The notes under the pieces: model-generated
What the model saw: the letters and a program-made list of their open reading frames with translations, nothing else
Databases searched by the model: none
Told to the model about the DNA's origin: nothing
Part shown: piece after piece, positions 33,780 to 46,288 of the stretch
How the letters are laid out: each line of letters begins with the position of its first letter
How positions within the stretch are numbered: the stretch's first letter is position 1
Position numbers and translations under genes: made by a program
NCBI GenBank assembly: GCA_964017185.1
Contig: OZ024884.1
Span: 14,051,548 to 14,115,547, forward strand
Direction: 5' to 3'
DNA from: Rugalucina vietnamica
Taxonomy: Eukaryota > Mollusca > Bivalvia > Lucinida > Lucinidae
DNA length: 64,000 nucleotides

Positions 33780-35440
33780 GATATAACGCCAAATCATTGA
33801 ACCATGAAATTAGGCCATAGTGACATAAGTATGCTTGGGTGAAAGGTCTGGTCATACTCATTCATAATCTGAAAGAAGTATGAAAATATACCAACTGAAT
33901 GCCGAGATATAAGGCTTGATCACTGAACCATGAAGTAAGGTTACAGTGACCTAGGAATACTTTAAGGTCAACGGCCTTAATTGTCCTACACAAACATATC
34001 GTGAAAGAAGCATGTTTTCATACCAATTGAGTGCCGAGATATAAGGCAAAAATTACTGAACCGTGAAATTAAGTCACAGCGACCTATAAGTACTTTAAGG
34101 TCAAAGGTCTGGTCACACTTAAGGATCGAAATTTAGATTTTAGCTTTCATTGGATGATGAATAAGAGCTGTCGCAGGACAACGTGCTCGACTGCTTCTGA
34201 CCGTTGTCAAACATAAGGCCAAACCCGACCAGTAACCAAAAGCATTATGCTCATACATCTTTTTACCATCATGCAATAAGGCAAAATCACTGAACCATGA
34301 AAGATAACTATAACTACTTAAGATTTAAAGGTCTCACTCATATTGTGAAAGAAGTGTGTTCATATACCAACTGAGTGTCAAAACACACGGCAAAATCAAT
34401 GAACCGTGAAATAAGTTCACACCAACCTATAAGTATTTCAGGGTCAAAGGTCAAGTGATACTTACTCATAATGTGAAAGAAATATGATCATATACCCATT
34501 CGGTGTTGAGATATAAAGCAAAATCACTGAACCATGAAATAAGGTCATAGTAACCTATAAGTATGTTTATGTTAAAGGTCTGGTCATACTCATTCATAAT
34601 CAGAAAGAAGTATAACAAAATACCAACTGAGTGTCGAGATATAAGGCAAAGTCACTGAACCATGAAATTAGGTCACAGTGACCCAGGAATAGTTTACGGT
34701 CAAAGGTCTTGTCATACGCAAACATATCGTGAAAGAAGTATGTTCATATACCAATTGAGGGCCGAGATATAAAGGAAAATCACTGAACCATGAAATAAGG
34801 TCATATTAACCTAGGACTACTTTAGGGTCAAAGGTCTTGTCATACGCAAACATAGTGTGAAAGAAGTTTGTTCATAAACCACTTGAGTGCCGAGATATAA
34901 GGCAAAGTCACTGAACCGTGAAATGAGGTCACAGTGACCTATAAGTATATTGGGGTCAAAGGTCTCGTCATACTCACTCATAATCTGAAAAAAGTATGAA
35001 AATATACTAACTGAGTGTCAAGATATAAGGCAAAATCACTGAACCGTGAAATTAGGTCACAGTGACCTAGGACTACTTCAGGGTCAATGGTCTCGTCATA
35101 TGCAAACATACTTTGAAAGAAGTTTGTTCATAAACCATTTGAGTACTGAGATATAAGGCAAAGTCACTGAACCGTGAAATTAGGTCAAAGTGATCTATAA
35201 GTATATTGGGGTCAAAGGTCTGTTCATACTCACTCATAATCTGAAAAAAAGTATGAAAATATACTAATTGAGTGTCAAGATATAAGGCAAAATCACTGAA
35301 CCGTGAAATTAGGTCACAGTGACCTATAAGTATTTCGGGGTCATAGGCTTGATTGTATGCTATCATAATCTGAAAGAAGTAAGAAAATATACTAATTGAG
35401 TGTCAAGATATAAGGCAAAATCACTGAACCATGGAAAGTA
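33780..35440. repeat. 128-bp tandem array with GGTCAnnnTGACC and AGGTCA direct repeats (copy 1)
   Basis: About a dozen units, each reading GAGATATAAGGCAAAATCAC, TGAACCGTGAAATTAGGTCA, CAGTGACCTA, GGGTCAAAGGTCT, CATACTCACTCATAATCTGA. Exact GGTCACAGTGACC at 34671, 34927, 35055 and 35312; GGTCAAAGGTC in most units. The same array recurs at 38507-40165 and 42300-42840. A different segment, AAGAGCTGTCGCAGGACAAC (about 34150), interrupts it and looks like the 5' end of an element whose 3' end is TGCAGTCGAGCTAAAAA (about 36333). Confidence 0.93.
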
Positions 35441-35559
35441 GGTCAACAGACCCTTACAGTCATGACACACATGTCAGTGTCACAAAGTCAAAAGATGAAT
35501 GACCAACCATCTTCCTAAGTTGTTTCTATTAAGAAATAAAAAGAAAAAAAATCGGGGAG

Positions 35560-36335
35560 TTCTAGATTTTGACCTCTAGCCCCGCCCCCTGACGCCGACC
35601 CAGAGGTCCGATGTCATGGAACCTAAAGTGTATGAAGTATGAATGCTTTATGATAAGTTGTTGTCAAGATATGGACTTCTTGTAAAAGTTACACAGCAGT
35701 GCATCTATTTTTACAGTGTTCTAGTTTTTAACCTCTAGCCCCACCCCCAGGCATGGACCCAGCGATCCGATGCCATGAAATGAAACTCATACCTACAGGG
35801 TATCTATGGTCCGAGTATGAAAGCCCTCTGATAAAAAGCTTTCAAGATATAGACTTCTAGAATACTATATCACAGAAAAGCCATAATTATTAATGGTGTT
35901 CTAGATTTTAACCTCTAGCCCCACCCCCTGGCATAGACCCAGAGATCTGATGTCATGGCATGAAAGCCGACCCTACAGGGTGTCATTGGCCCAAGTATCA
36001 ATGCCTTTTGATGAGTGGTTGTCAAGATATGGACTTCTAGAAAACTTTAACACAAGAATTGCCATTTTTGAAGGAGTTCTAGATTTTAACCTCCAGCCCC
36101 ACCCCCTGGCCTGGACCCAGGTGCCCAATGCCATGAAATAAAAGCGAACCCTACAGGGTATCTATGGTCTAAGTATGAATGCTTTCTGATGAGTGGTTGT
36201 CAAGATATGGACTTCTAGAAAACTTTAACGCAAGTGTGACGCGCACGGAACGCGCACGCGCACGGGAACGGGAACGTGGACGACCGGGGTGACTGCAATA
36301 GCTCTATGCACTTCGTGCAGTCGAGCTAAAAACAT
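35560..36335. repeat. 180-bp tandem array, four units (copy 1) with element end
   Basis: Units of TTCTAGATTTTAACCTCTAG, CCCCACCCCCTGGC, GACCCAGGGATCCGATGCCA, CCTACAGGGTATCTATGGTC, GTTGTCAAGATATGGACTTC. It ends GTGACGCGCACGGAACGCGC ... GTGCAGTCGAGCTAAAAA. Also at 40290-41060 and, diverged, at 48530-49210. Confidence 0.92.
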
Positions 36336-36745
36336 TACGCTGTTTTAATGTCTGTGTAGCCAGAAGGGCTTCTCGGAGACATACTTATATTTACATTTTA
36401 TATTATCAATCAAATATCTCATTTTCATGTTATTTACATTAAATCCGACTTAACGTATTTATGGAACAGCCAAAATGTCAAATTTTCGCGCTTAACGTCA
36501 TGGCGATACGCGACCGATCGCGACGTCACGCCAATAAGAGTAAACAAACAACGTCACAGGCGGGTTTTGATTTCGCCCCGTCCATAGGCGTGGCCTCTAG
36601 ATCACATGACTTCATGATTTTCGTTGGGAAGTGAAGAACATCAAGAAAGGGTTCTTTCATCTAGGGTCATTGCAATAAAAATGTAAAAATTCTTTAATAA
36701 TCTGCAAGAAGTATGAAAATATACCAACTGACTGCCAAGATATAC

Positions 36746-37566
36746 TAGAGGACTTTGAAAACGCCAAACTGTACAGCGGTTATCATCTGCTTAAAAACTT
36801 CCTTAAAGTTAAGCGGATGTACAAAATAATTATAGTATCGTGTACGTCACCTCGATAAGCAATATGTATACATAAAGATCCATAAAAAATTGTTCGCTCG
36901 TGTGTTTGCTACAGCTGTTTTCACAGACGTCACTGAGACGTAAAAAAACGTAAAACGGCTACAAAAAAAGATTTTCAAAAAACAAACCGTATCCGGTGAT
37001 AGCTAACAACCTTAAGCACAAGAAAAAAACAAAATAAAAATGGGGGATTTCTTTCAATGTCGTTTGAGGCGCTAACTTTATTTGATGACGTCAAGCGTAA
37101 GTGTTCAAAGACATTCAATTACAGCGTCAAAAGTAATTGTTATTTTTAAGTAAGTCCGTGCCTATTTATTGTGCACAAAAACTTTTGAATTCGTTTCATT
37201 TTACTCGAAAAAAACAAAAAACAAAAAAAAAACAGTTTTCCTAATAAACGTAAAAATGACGTAACTACCGCGGTTTTAGTTCAAATGAAAGCAAACCAAC
37301 AACATTTGCTTGGCTTTTGGTAGTTCTTTCCAGAAAGCATATTGTATTTGATGAATATTTGCCATCCCCATACTTTGCTATTGTTAAATTCTGGGTAACG
37401 CTTGAATTCATTGTGTATGCCGTTAATAACAGGCATTGACGTTCGGTTTTGGTATCGAAGTTAAGCAGACTAGCAGTACGTTTCAATTCAAAAATATTTT
37501 TGCCGATATATGCTGTATTCTGAGAGTAAGGAGCAATAAAACAAGTGAGGCGTTTTCAAAGTCCTT
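36746..37566. mobile_element. 820-bp TIR element (copy in duplication copy 1)
   Basis: GGACTTTGAAAACGCC at the left and GGCGTTTTCAAAGTCC at the right are perfect 16-bp inverted ends (extending to about 21 bp with mismatches). They split the word GATATAAGG of the host array, leaving ATATA on both sides as a likely target duplication. No transposase; ORFs inside (e.g. 37265-37486) have no recognisable product. The duplicate copy lies at about 41472-42292. Confidence 0.82.
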
Positions 37567-37731
37567 GAGTATATAAGGCAAAAATCACTTAAACATGAAA
37601 TTAGGTCACAGTGACCAAGGACTACTTTAGGGTCAAAGGTCTTGTCATACACAAACATACTGTGAAAGGAATATGTTCATATACCAATTGAGAGCCGAGA
37701 TATAAGACAAAATCACTGAACCATAAAATTA

Positions 37732-40700
37732 GGACGGACGAGCGCACTCGGGGATGCCGAAAAGAGTCTGATTCTTTAACCTAGCGTTTTATCTTTCACC
37801 TCAAGTGAGCTAAAGCAGCAATTTAGTGATTTTTATTTCTGTATATTAATTCCGTGAATCAATAAACTGATTTATGTGGTCAGCATAAAGTTTTGAAAAC
37901 TGCACGGTAGAGACCAAAGACAAGTTTATTTATTGTAAAATACTTTGATCTGAACGCATCTACTGCAGCTAAAAGAATTTTTCATCACTGAAAATGGTAC
38001 ATCGACTCATCATGTCATCATGTAATGGTACACTCTTTCCATTAGGAATAACGGAAAATGGGACACTCGAAAATACAGCAGGACGTCTATTTGTCGGAAG
38101 TTTTCCCTATTATGTAAGATACCACAACCATATCAATTAAACATTGATGAAATAGGGTATTTATGGATTACATTTAAACCATACATCTTTGGAAAAACAC
38201 ACTGTTCTCACAAAGCGGGTCTGTTTTAGCGCAAGTTCTGTCTGTTAAACAATGTCTTTGGAACGAGTTTTACAATTTTATGCTGTTTTAAGATTCAAAA
38301 ATGTGACGTCAACTTTACCTGGGCTGATTCTCCAGACGCCAATCAAGTATAATTTTTAATTTCCAGGTGCGAAACGCTTTGACAAACGTGTAACAAACGA
38401 CAACTAGATATACACGAATTTGTGTAATCATTGTTTACACACGATCGACATCCGATTGTTGTACATTGATTACGTAATAAGTTAACATACTGTGATTTAG
38501 TGTTGAGATATAACGCCAAATCATTGAACCATGAAATTAGGCCATAGTGACATAAGTATGCTTGGGTGAAAGGTCTGGTCATACTCATTCATAATCTGAA
38601 AGAAGTATGAAAATATACCAACTGAATGCCGAGATATAAGGCTTGATCACTGAACCATGAAGTAAGGTTACAGTGACCTAGGAATACTTTAAGGTCAACG
38701 GCCTTAATTGTCCTACACAAACATATCGTGAAAGAAGCATGTTTTCATACCAATTGAGTGCCGAGATATAAGGCAAAAATTACTGAACCGTGAAATTAAG
38801 TCACAGCGACCTATAAGTACTTTAAGGTCAAAGGTCTGGTCACACTTAAGGATCGAAATTTAGATTTTAGCTTTCATTGGATGATGAATAAGAGCTGTCG
38901 CAGGACAACGTGCTCGACTGCTTCTGACCGTTGTCAAACATAAGGCCAAACCCGACCAGTAACCAAAAGCATTATGCTCATACATCTTTTTACCATCATG
39001 CAATAAGGCAAAATCACTGAACCATGAAAGATAACTATAACTACTTAAGATTTAAAGGTCTCACTCATATTGTGAAAGAAGTGTGTTCATATACCAACTG
39101 AGTGTCAAAACACACGGCAAAATCAATGAACCGTGAAATAAGTTCACACTAACCTATAAGTATTTCAGGGTCAAAGGTCAAGTGATACTTACTCATAATG
39201 TGAAAGAAATATGATCATATACCCATTCGGTGTTGAGATATAAAGCAAAATCACTGAACCATGAAATAAGGTCATAGTAACCTATAAGTATGTTTATGTT
39301 AAAGGTCTGGTCATACTCATTCATAATCAGAAAGAAGTATGACAAAATACCAACTGAGTGTCGAGATATAAGGCAAAGTCACTGAACCATGAAATTAGGT
39401 CACAGTGACCCAGGAATAGTTTACGGTCAAAGGTCTTGTCATACGCAAACATATCGTGAAAGAAGTATGTTCATATACCAATTGAGGGCCGAGATATAAA
39501 GGAAAATCACTGAACCATGAAATAAGGTCATATTAACCTAGGACTACTTTAGGGTCAAAGGTCTTGTCATATGCAAACATAGTGTGAAAGAAGTTTGTTC
39601 ATAAACCACTTGAGTGCCGAGATATAAGGCAAAGTCACTGAACCGTGAAATGAGGTCACAGTGACCTATAAGTATATTGGGGTCAAAGGTCTCGTCATAC
39701 TCACTCATAATCTGAAAAAAGTATGAAAATATACTAACTGAGTGTCAAGATATAAGGCAAAATCACTGAACCGTGAAATTAGGTCACAGTGACCTAGGAC
39801 TACTTCAGGGTCAATGGTCTCGTCATATGCAAACATACTTTGAAAGAAGTTTGTTCATAAACCATTTGAGTACTGAGATATAAGGCAAAGTCACTGAACC
39901 GTGAAATTAGGTCAAAGTGACCTATAAGTATATTGGGGTCAAAGGTCTGTTCATACTCACTCATAATCTGAAAAAAGTATGAAAATATACTAATTGAGTG
40001 TCAAGATATAAGGCAAAATCACTGAACCGTGAAATTAGGTCACAGTGACCTATAAGTATTTCGGGGTCATAGGCTTGATTGTATGCTATCATAATCTGAA
40101 AGAAGTAAGAAAATATACTAATTGAGTGTCAAGATATAAGGCAAAATCACTGAACCATGGAAAGTAGGTCAACAGACCCTTACAGTCATGACACACATGT
40201 CAGTGTCACAAAGTCAAAAGATGAATGACCAACCATCTTCCTAAGTTGTTTCTATTAAGAAATAAAAAGAAAGAAAAAATCAGGGAGTTCTAGATTTTGA
40301 CCTCTAGCCCCGCCCCCTGACGCCGACCCAGAGGTCCGATGTCATGGAACCTAAAGTGTATGAAGTATGAATGCTTTATGATAAGTTGTTGTCAAGATAT
40401 GGACTTCTTGTAAAAGTTACACAGCAGTGCATCTATTTTTACAGTGTTCTAGTTTTTAACCTCTAGCCCCACCCCCAGGCATGGACCCAGCGATCCGATG
40501 CCATGAAATGAAACTCATACCTACAGGGTACCTATGGTCCGAGTATGAAAGCCCTCTGATAAAAAGCTTTCAAGATATAGACTTCTAGAATACTATATCA
40601 CAGAAAAGCCATAATTATTAATGGTGTTCTAGATTTTAACCTCTAGCCCCACCCCCTGGCATAGACCCAGAGATCTGATGTCATGGAATGAAAGCCGACC

Positions 40701-42458
40701 CTACAGGGTGTCATTGGCCCAAGTATCAATGCCTTTTGATGAGTGGTTGTCAAGATATGGACTTCTAGAAAACTTTAACACAAGAACTGCCATTTTTGAA
40801 GGAGTTCTAGATTTTAACCTCCAGCCCCACCCCCTGGCCTGGACCCAGGGGCCCAATGCCATGAAATAAAAGCGAACCCTACAGGGTATCTATGGTCTAA
40901 GTATGAATGCTTTCTGATGAGTGGTTGTCAAGATATGGACTTCTAGAAAACTTTAACGCAAGTGTGACGCGCACGGAACGCACACGCGCACGGGAACGGG
41001 AACGTGGACGACCGGGGTGACTGCAATAGCTCTATGCACTTTGTGCAGTCGAGCTAAAAACATTACGCTGTTTTAATGTCTGTGTAGCCAGAAGGGCTTC
41101 TCGGAGACATACTTATATTTACATTTTATATTATCAATCAAATATCTCATTTTCATGTTATTTGACATTAAATCCGACTTAACGTATTTATGGAACAGCC
41201 AAAATGTCAAATTTTCGCGCTTAACGTCATGGCGATACGCGACCGATCGCGACGTCACGCCAATAAGAGTAAACAAACAACGTCACTGGCGGGTTTTGAT
41301 TTCGCCCCGTCCATAGGCGTGGCCTCTAGATCACATGACTTCATGATTTTCGTTGGGAAGTGAAGAACATCAAGAAAGGGTTCTTTCATCTAGGGTCATT
41401 GCAATAAAAATGTAAAAATTCTTTAATAATCTGCAAGAAGTATGAAAATATACCAACTGACTGCCAAGATATACTAGAGGACTTTGAAAACGCCAAACTG
41501 TACAGCGGTTATCATCTGCTTAAAAACTTCCTTAAAGTTAAGCGGATGTACAAAATAATTATAGTATCGTGTACGTCACCTCGATAAGCAATATGTATAC
41601 ATAAAGATCCATAAAAAATTGTTCGCTCGTGTGTTTGCTACAGCTGTTTTCACAGACGTCACTGAGACGTAAAAAAACGTAAAACGGCTACAAAAAAAGA
41701 TTTTCAAAAAACAAACCGTATCCGGTGATAGCTAACAACCTTAAGCACAAGAAAAAAACAAAATAAAAATGGGGGATTTCTTTCAATGTCGTTTGAGGCG
41801 CTAACGTTATTTGATGACGTCAAGCGTAAGTGTTCAAAGACATTCAATTACAGCGTCAAAAGTAATTGTTATTTTTAAGTAAGTCCGTGCCTATTTATTG
41901 TGCACAAAAACTTTTGAATTCGTTTCATTTTACTGGAAAAAAAAAACACAAAAAAAACAGTTTTCCTAATAAACGTAAAAATGACGTAACTACCGCGGTT
42001 TTAGTTCAAATGAAAGCAAACCAACAACATTTGCTTGGCTTTTGGTAGTTCTTTCCAGAAAGCATATTGTATTTGATGAATATTTGCCATCCCCATACTT
42101 TGCTTTTGTTGAATTCTGGGTAACGCTTGAATTCATTGTGTATGCCGTTAATAACAGGCATTGACGTTCGGTTTTGGTATCGAAGTTAAGCAGACTAGCA
42201 GTACGTTTCAATTCAAAAATATTTTTGCCGATATATGCTGTATTCTGAGAGTAAGGAGCAATAAAACAAGTGAGGCGTTTTCAAAGTCCTTGAGTATATA
42301 AGGCAAAAATCACTTAAACATGAAATTAGGTCACAGTGACCAAGGACTACTTTAGGGTCAAAGGTCTTGTCATACACAAACATACTGTGAAAGGAATATG
42401 TTCATATACCAATTGAGAGCCGAGATATAAGACAAAATCACTGAACCATAAAATTAGG
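37732..42458. repeat. Segmental tandem duplication, copy 2
   Basis: Second copy of 33005-37731. The junction reads ATTAGG/ACGG; the outer left edge is CCTGG/ACGG and the outer right edge ATTAGG/TCAA, so only GG is shared at the breakpoints. Three further array units follow (42459-42840). Confidence 0.97.
41472..42292. mobile_element. 820-bp TIR element (copy in duplication copy 2)
   Basis: Same element as 36746-37566, carried along by the tandem duplication. Confidence 0.82.
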
Positions 42459-43014
42459 TCAAAATGACCTAGGACTACTTTAGGGTCAAAGGTCGTGTCA
42501 TACGCAAACATAGTGTGAAAGAAGTATGTTCATGAACCAATTGAGTGCCGAGATACAAGGCAAAATCACTGAACCGTGAAATCAGGTCACAGTGACCAAT
42601 AAGTATATTAGGGTCAAAGGTCTGGTCATACTCACTCAAAATCTGAAAGAAGTATGAAAATATACAAATTGAGTGTCAAAATATAAAGCAAAAATCACTG
42701 AACCGTGAAATTAGGTCACAGTGACCTATATGTATATTGGGGTCAAAGGACTGGTCATACTCACTCATAATCCGAAAGAAGTACGAAAATATACTAATTG
42801 AGTGTCAAGATATAAGGCAAAATCATTGGACCATGGATAGTAGGTCAACCCACCCTTACCGTCATAACACACAAGTCAGTGTCACAATGTTAAAAGATGA
42901 ATGACCAACCATCTTCCTAAGTTGTTTCTATTTCGAAATGAAAGAAAAAATATTTCAGGGAGTTCTAGATTTTGACCTCTAGCCCCACCCCCTGACATCG
43001 ATGGCCAATAGGGC
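42459..43014. repeat. Remaining AGGTCA-array units and start of the 180-bp array
   Basis: Three further 128-bp units with GGTCACAGTGACC at 42585 and 42713, then the 180-bp array, interrupted at about 43000 by the foldback. Confidence 0.88.
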
Positions 43015-45435
43015 GACCCCCCCCCCCCACGACGGGGAATTTTCTGCACCATGATTTCTGAAAGTATATTGAAAAAGCTATCAAATGCTCTTTTCTGCCC
43101 TCTGGAAGTGGAAGCGGTTGCGTTAAATGCTATGTTTTATTATATGTCCTGATACCATCTTTTGTAAGGAAATAATGGGGGTAGACGTGGAAAATTGATC
43201 ATATCTCTGCTGTCACTGATCCTAGACCATTGAACTTGTCATTTTTTAAGCTTAGACATAGCCCTTTCATTCTATTATAAGTAATGCAACATATCTACTA
43301 TGCATATTCAAGAATATTAATGAAAACACGAAAGTGGTTGAAAATCATTAAAAACCCATAAATTAATTCATTTCAGGCGTAAATTATCGTTGTTGCATTT
43401 TATTGCACCAAATATACAAATTTTATAAATTTGCTGTTGTCATAAACCTATGTGAAAATTATCTCATTTGCATATTCATGATTAAAAAATCAAAAATCCT
43501 GGAAAAATAGGGGTATACATAGCGTATCATTTGTAACTTGGCTGTTGATAAGCATGGAACACTAATGTAGTATCAAATTAATTCTATGGAAATGTTATAT
43601 CACCCTCAAGTCTGATATAAGGCTCATCTATTATTTTTTTCATTAATATTAATGAAAACTAGAAATTGCAGAGAAAAAAAAATGAAAAAAAAAAATGAAC
43701 TGGTATACCTACATAATGACTTGTATCTGATTATTTCTGTTATTTTCATATTTTTCTAATTTATATAACATTAACAAAAGATTATCTAAAGCAGTTTTTT
43801 AATCAGAAAGCATGCCAATAGACCATTGTCTTAGCAATCATTTGATACCATTTACAACACTCTAATGCATTTGATAGCTGAGATATTTGTTAGTGAACAC
43901 CCTTCATATGTCTGTGATTTTTCTCTTATATCTAAAGTTCTTATTAATATTCGAATACCAAGAGAAAGTCAGAATATTTATAAATCTTTATCGTAGGGTG
44001 GAAAATAAAGTGTCCTAGCAATGATTTAGTTCTGATTTCAGCTCTCTAGGGCTTTTGGTCGCTGAGATATTAACGATTACGGTGGTATACCCCCTCCAGT
44101 TTTCTGTGATTTTTCTCTAATATTTTTAAGTTCTCATTTATACTCGAAAAACAAGAAAAGCCTTTTATTTATAGTTCGTATCACTTGTATATGGAATATG
44201 ATCTTGTTTGATACCAATTTCAGCTCTCTAGAGCTTCTGGTTGCTGAGATATTGTAAATTGTATTGGTATATCCCCTTTCATTTGTCTATGTTTTTCTCT
44301 TATATCTTAAGTTTTTCTTAAATTCTTGCAACAAGATAGTCAGATTGTTCATATATCTTATTATGAATTATTGTCGTATCAATCGTTTGATACCAATTTC
44401 AGCTCTCTATGACTTTTTGTTGTTGAGATATTAACGTCTCTGTTGGTATACCCCTCTATTTTACTGTGAATTTTATCTAATATTTAAAGTTCTCGTCAAT
44501 ATTCGAACAACAAGAAAGTCGAATTATTCATTTATTTTATTACATGGTTATATAACATTATCATAGCAACCATTTGATACCAATTTCAGCTCTCTAGAGG
44601 GTTTGGTTGCTGAGTTATAAACCATTTTGCTGGTATACCCCCTCCATTTGTCTATGATTTTTCTTTAATATTTTAAGATTTTATCAATATTCGAAAAACA
44701 GGAAAGTCAGATTGTTTGTGTGTCTTACCACATGGTGATAGAGCATTATCCTAGCAACCACTTGATACCAGTTTCAGTTCTCCAGAGCTTTTGGTCATTG
44801 AGATATTAGCAATTTTATTGGTATACCCCCTTCGTCCGTCAGTGATTTTTTTCTTACATTTTAAGTTTTCTTAAATATTTGAGCAACAAGCGAGAGAGCT
44901 TGTTTATACGTATATATCTTATTACATGGTAACAAAATATTGTCATAGCAATTATATCATACCAATTTTAGCTCTCTAGGACTTTCGGTTGCTGAGATAT
45001 AAATGTTTTCATAGGTATATCCCCTCTATTTTTCTGTGATTTTATCTAATATTTAAAGATATCATCAATATTCGCACAACAAGAGAGTTATTTTTTTTTA
45101 ATGTCTTATAACGTGGTTATAGAACATTATCATAACAATCATGTGATATCAATTTCAGCTCTCTAGACCTTTTGGTCACTGAGATATTAGCAGTTTTATG
45201 GGCATACCCCCTTCCTTTGTCAGTGATTTTAATCTAATATTTAAAGTTATATCAATATTCGCACAACAAGAACGTTTTAAATTCTTTAAATGTCTTTAAA
45301 CATTATCATACCAATCATTTGATACCAATTTCAGCTCTCTAGAGATTTTGGTCACTGAGATATTAGCAATTATTACCCCCTTCATTTGCCAGTGATTTTT
45401 CTCTTATATTTTAAGTTTTCTTAAATATTTGAGCA

Positions 45436-45672
45436 GGCGGCCCCCGTAGCCGAGCGGTTAAGAGCGCTGTTGCTTAAACACTCGATCATCCCACCGCTGT
45501 GTCTGGTGTGGGTTCGAGCCCCGCTCTGGCCACATGTGAGACAAGCCAAGTTCTGCTTGCGGGTGTGTCAGGTGGTTTTTCTCGGGGTTCTCCCGTTTTC
45601 GCCCCACCTACTGATTGTCTCGTCTCATATGAGCTGAAATAATCTTGAAAAGGACGTAAAATTGAATTAAAA
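45436..45672 (+). mobile_element. SINE type 2, full-length with tRNA-like head
   Basis: The head GGCGGCCCCCGTAGCCGAGC and GGTTAAGAGCGCT with B box GGTTCGAGCCC resemble a Ser/Leu-type tRNA. The body is the same as at 23972-24166. Flanking imperfect duplication ATATTTGAGCA (45425-45435) / ATATATTAGCA (45673-45683). Nested in the 186-bp satellite. Confidence 0.9.
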
Positions 45673-46076
45673 ATATATTAGCAACAAGAAAGTCAGCTTG
45701 TTTACATATCTTATTTAAATGTTATAGAATATTGTCATAGCAATAATTTGACATCAATTTCTGCTCCCTATGGCTTTTGGTTGCTGAGATATAAACGTTT
45801 CTGTAGGTATATCCCTACATTTTCTGTGATTTTTCTCTAATATTTAAAGATTACACGAAAGTCTGATTATATATGTATCTTATTTCAGAGTTTTAAAATG
45901 TTATCATGGCAATCATTTGTTACCAATTTCAGCTCTCTGTGGCTTTTGGATGCTGAGCTATAAACATTTCTGTAGGTATACCCCACCCCCATTGTTCTGT
46001 GATTTTTCTCTGCTATTGAAAGTTCTCATCACTATTTGAACACAAAGAAAGTCGGATTCTTTCTGTATCTTAAGTA

Positions 46077-46288
46077 GTTATCAATAATTCTAGTTCTAGT
46101 AGTGGTGATGTTGTGTGTGGTGTTCCGCAGGGGTCTATTTTGGGCCCTCTATTATTTCTCCTTTTTATCAATGATTTACCACTGTCTTTGAAAAACTCAT
46201 CAGTTTCAGTTGACTTATATGCAGATGATACAACTTTATATTATATTGCTTCTAGCAAGGCTGTCCTTGAATCTAAAGTCTGCCAGTC
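46077..46288 (+). pseudogene. Reverse-transcriptase fragment of a LINE
   Basis: About 70 codons: CGVPQGSILGPLLFLLFIND followed by LPLSL and DLYADDTTLYY, the two adjacent catalytic-palm motifs of a CR1/Jockey-like reverse transcriptase. Nothing of the rest of the element is present. It is embedded in the 186-bp satellite and followed by a directly repeated 26-bp word (46290 and 46348). Confidence 0.9.

Larger units (their letters stand above)
33005..37731. repeat. Segmental tandem duplication, copy 1 (4,727 bp)
   Basis: Nearly identical to 37732-42458 at an offset of 4,725-4,728. Roughly 20-25 differences were noticed by eye (e.g. CGAATATGTG/CGAATTTGTG at 33692; GGGTATCTAT/GGGTACCTAT at 35799; CACTTCGTGC/CACTTTGTGC at 36309; poly-A length near 37205), i.e. 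about 0.5 percent. The unit holds a MITE-like lead, the 128-bp AGGTCA array, the 180-bp array and an 820-bp TIR element. Confidence 0.97.

Noticed and set aside
33616-33861. 81-codon minus ORF repeated at 38343-38588 as a possible duplicated gene
   Set aside because: It lies across repeat-array sequence and is present twice only because of the segmental duplication; no recognisable domain.
35073-35366. 97-codon minus ORF with internal repeats (DLISRFSDFALYL)
   Set aside because: A read-through of the 128-bp array; the peptide repeat mirrors the DNA repeat.
33780-42840. CRISPR-like array because of regular repeats
   Set aside because: Units are contiguous degenerate tandem repeats of 128 or 180 bp with no conserved short repeat/unique spacer structure, in a eukaryotic genome.
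45436-45530. Possible tRNA-Ser/Leu gene
   Set aside because: A and B boxes are present, but the sequence continues as a SINE body with an A-rich end and target duplication, and recurs at 23972.
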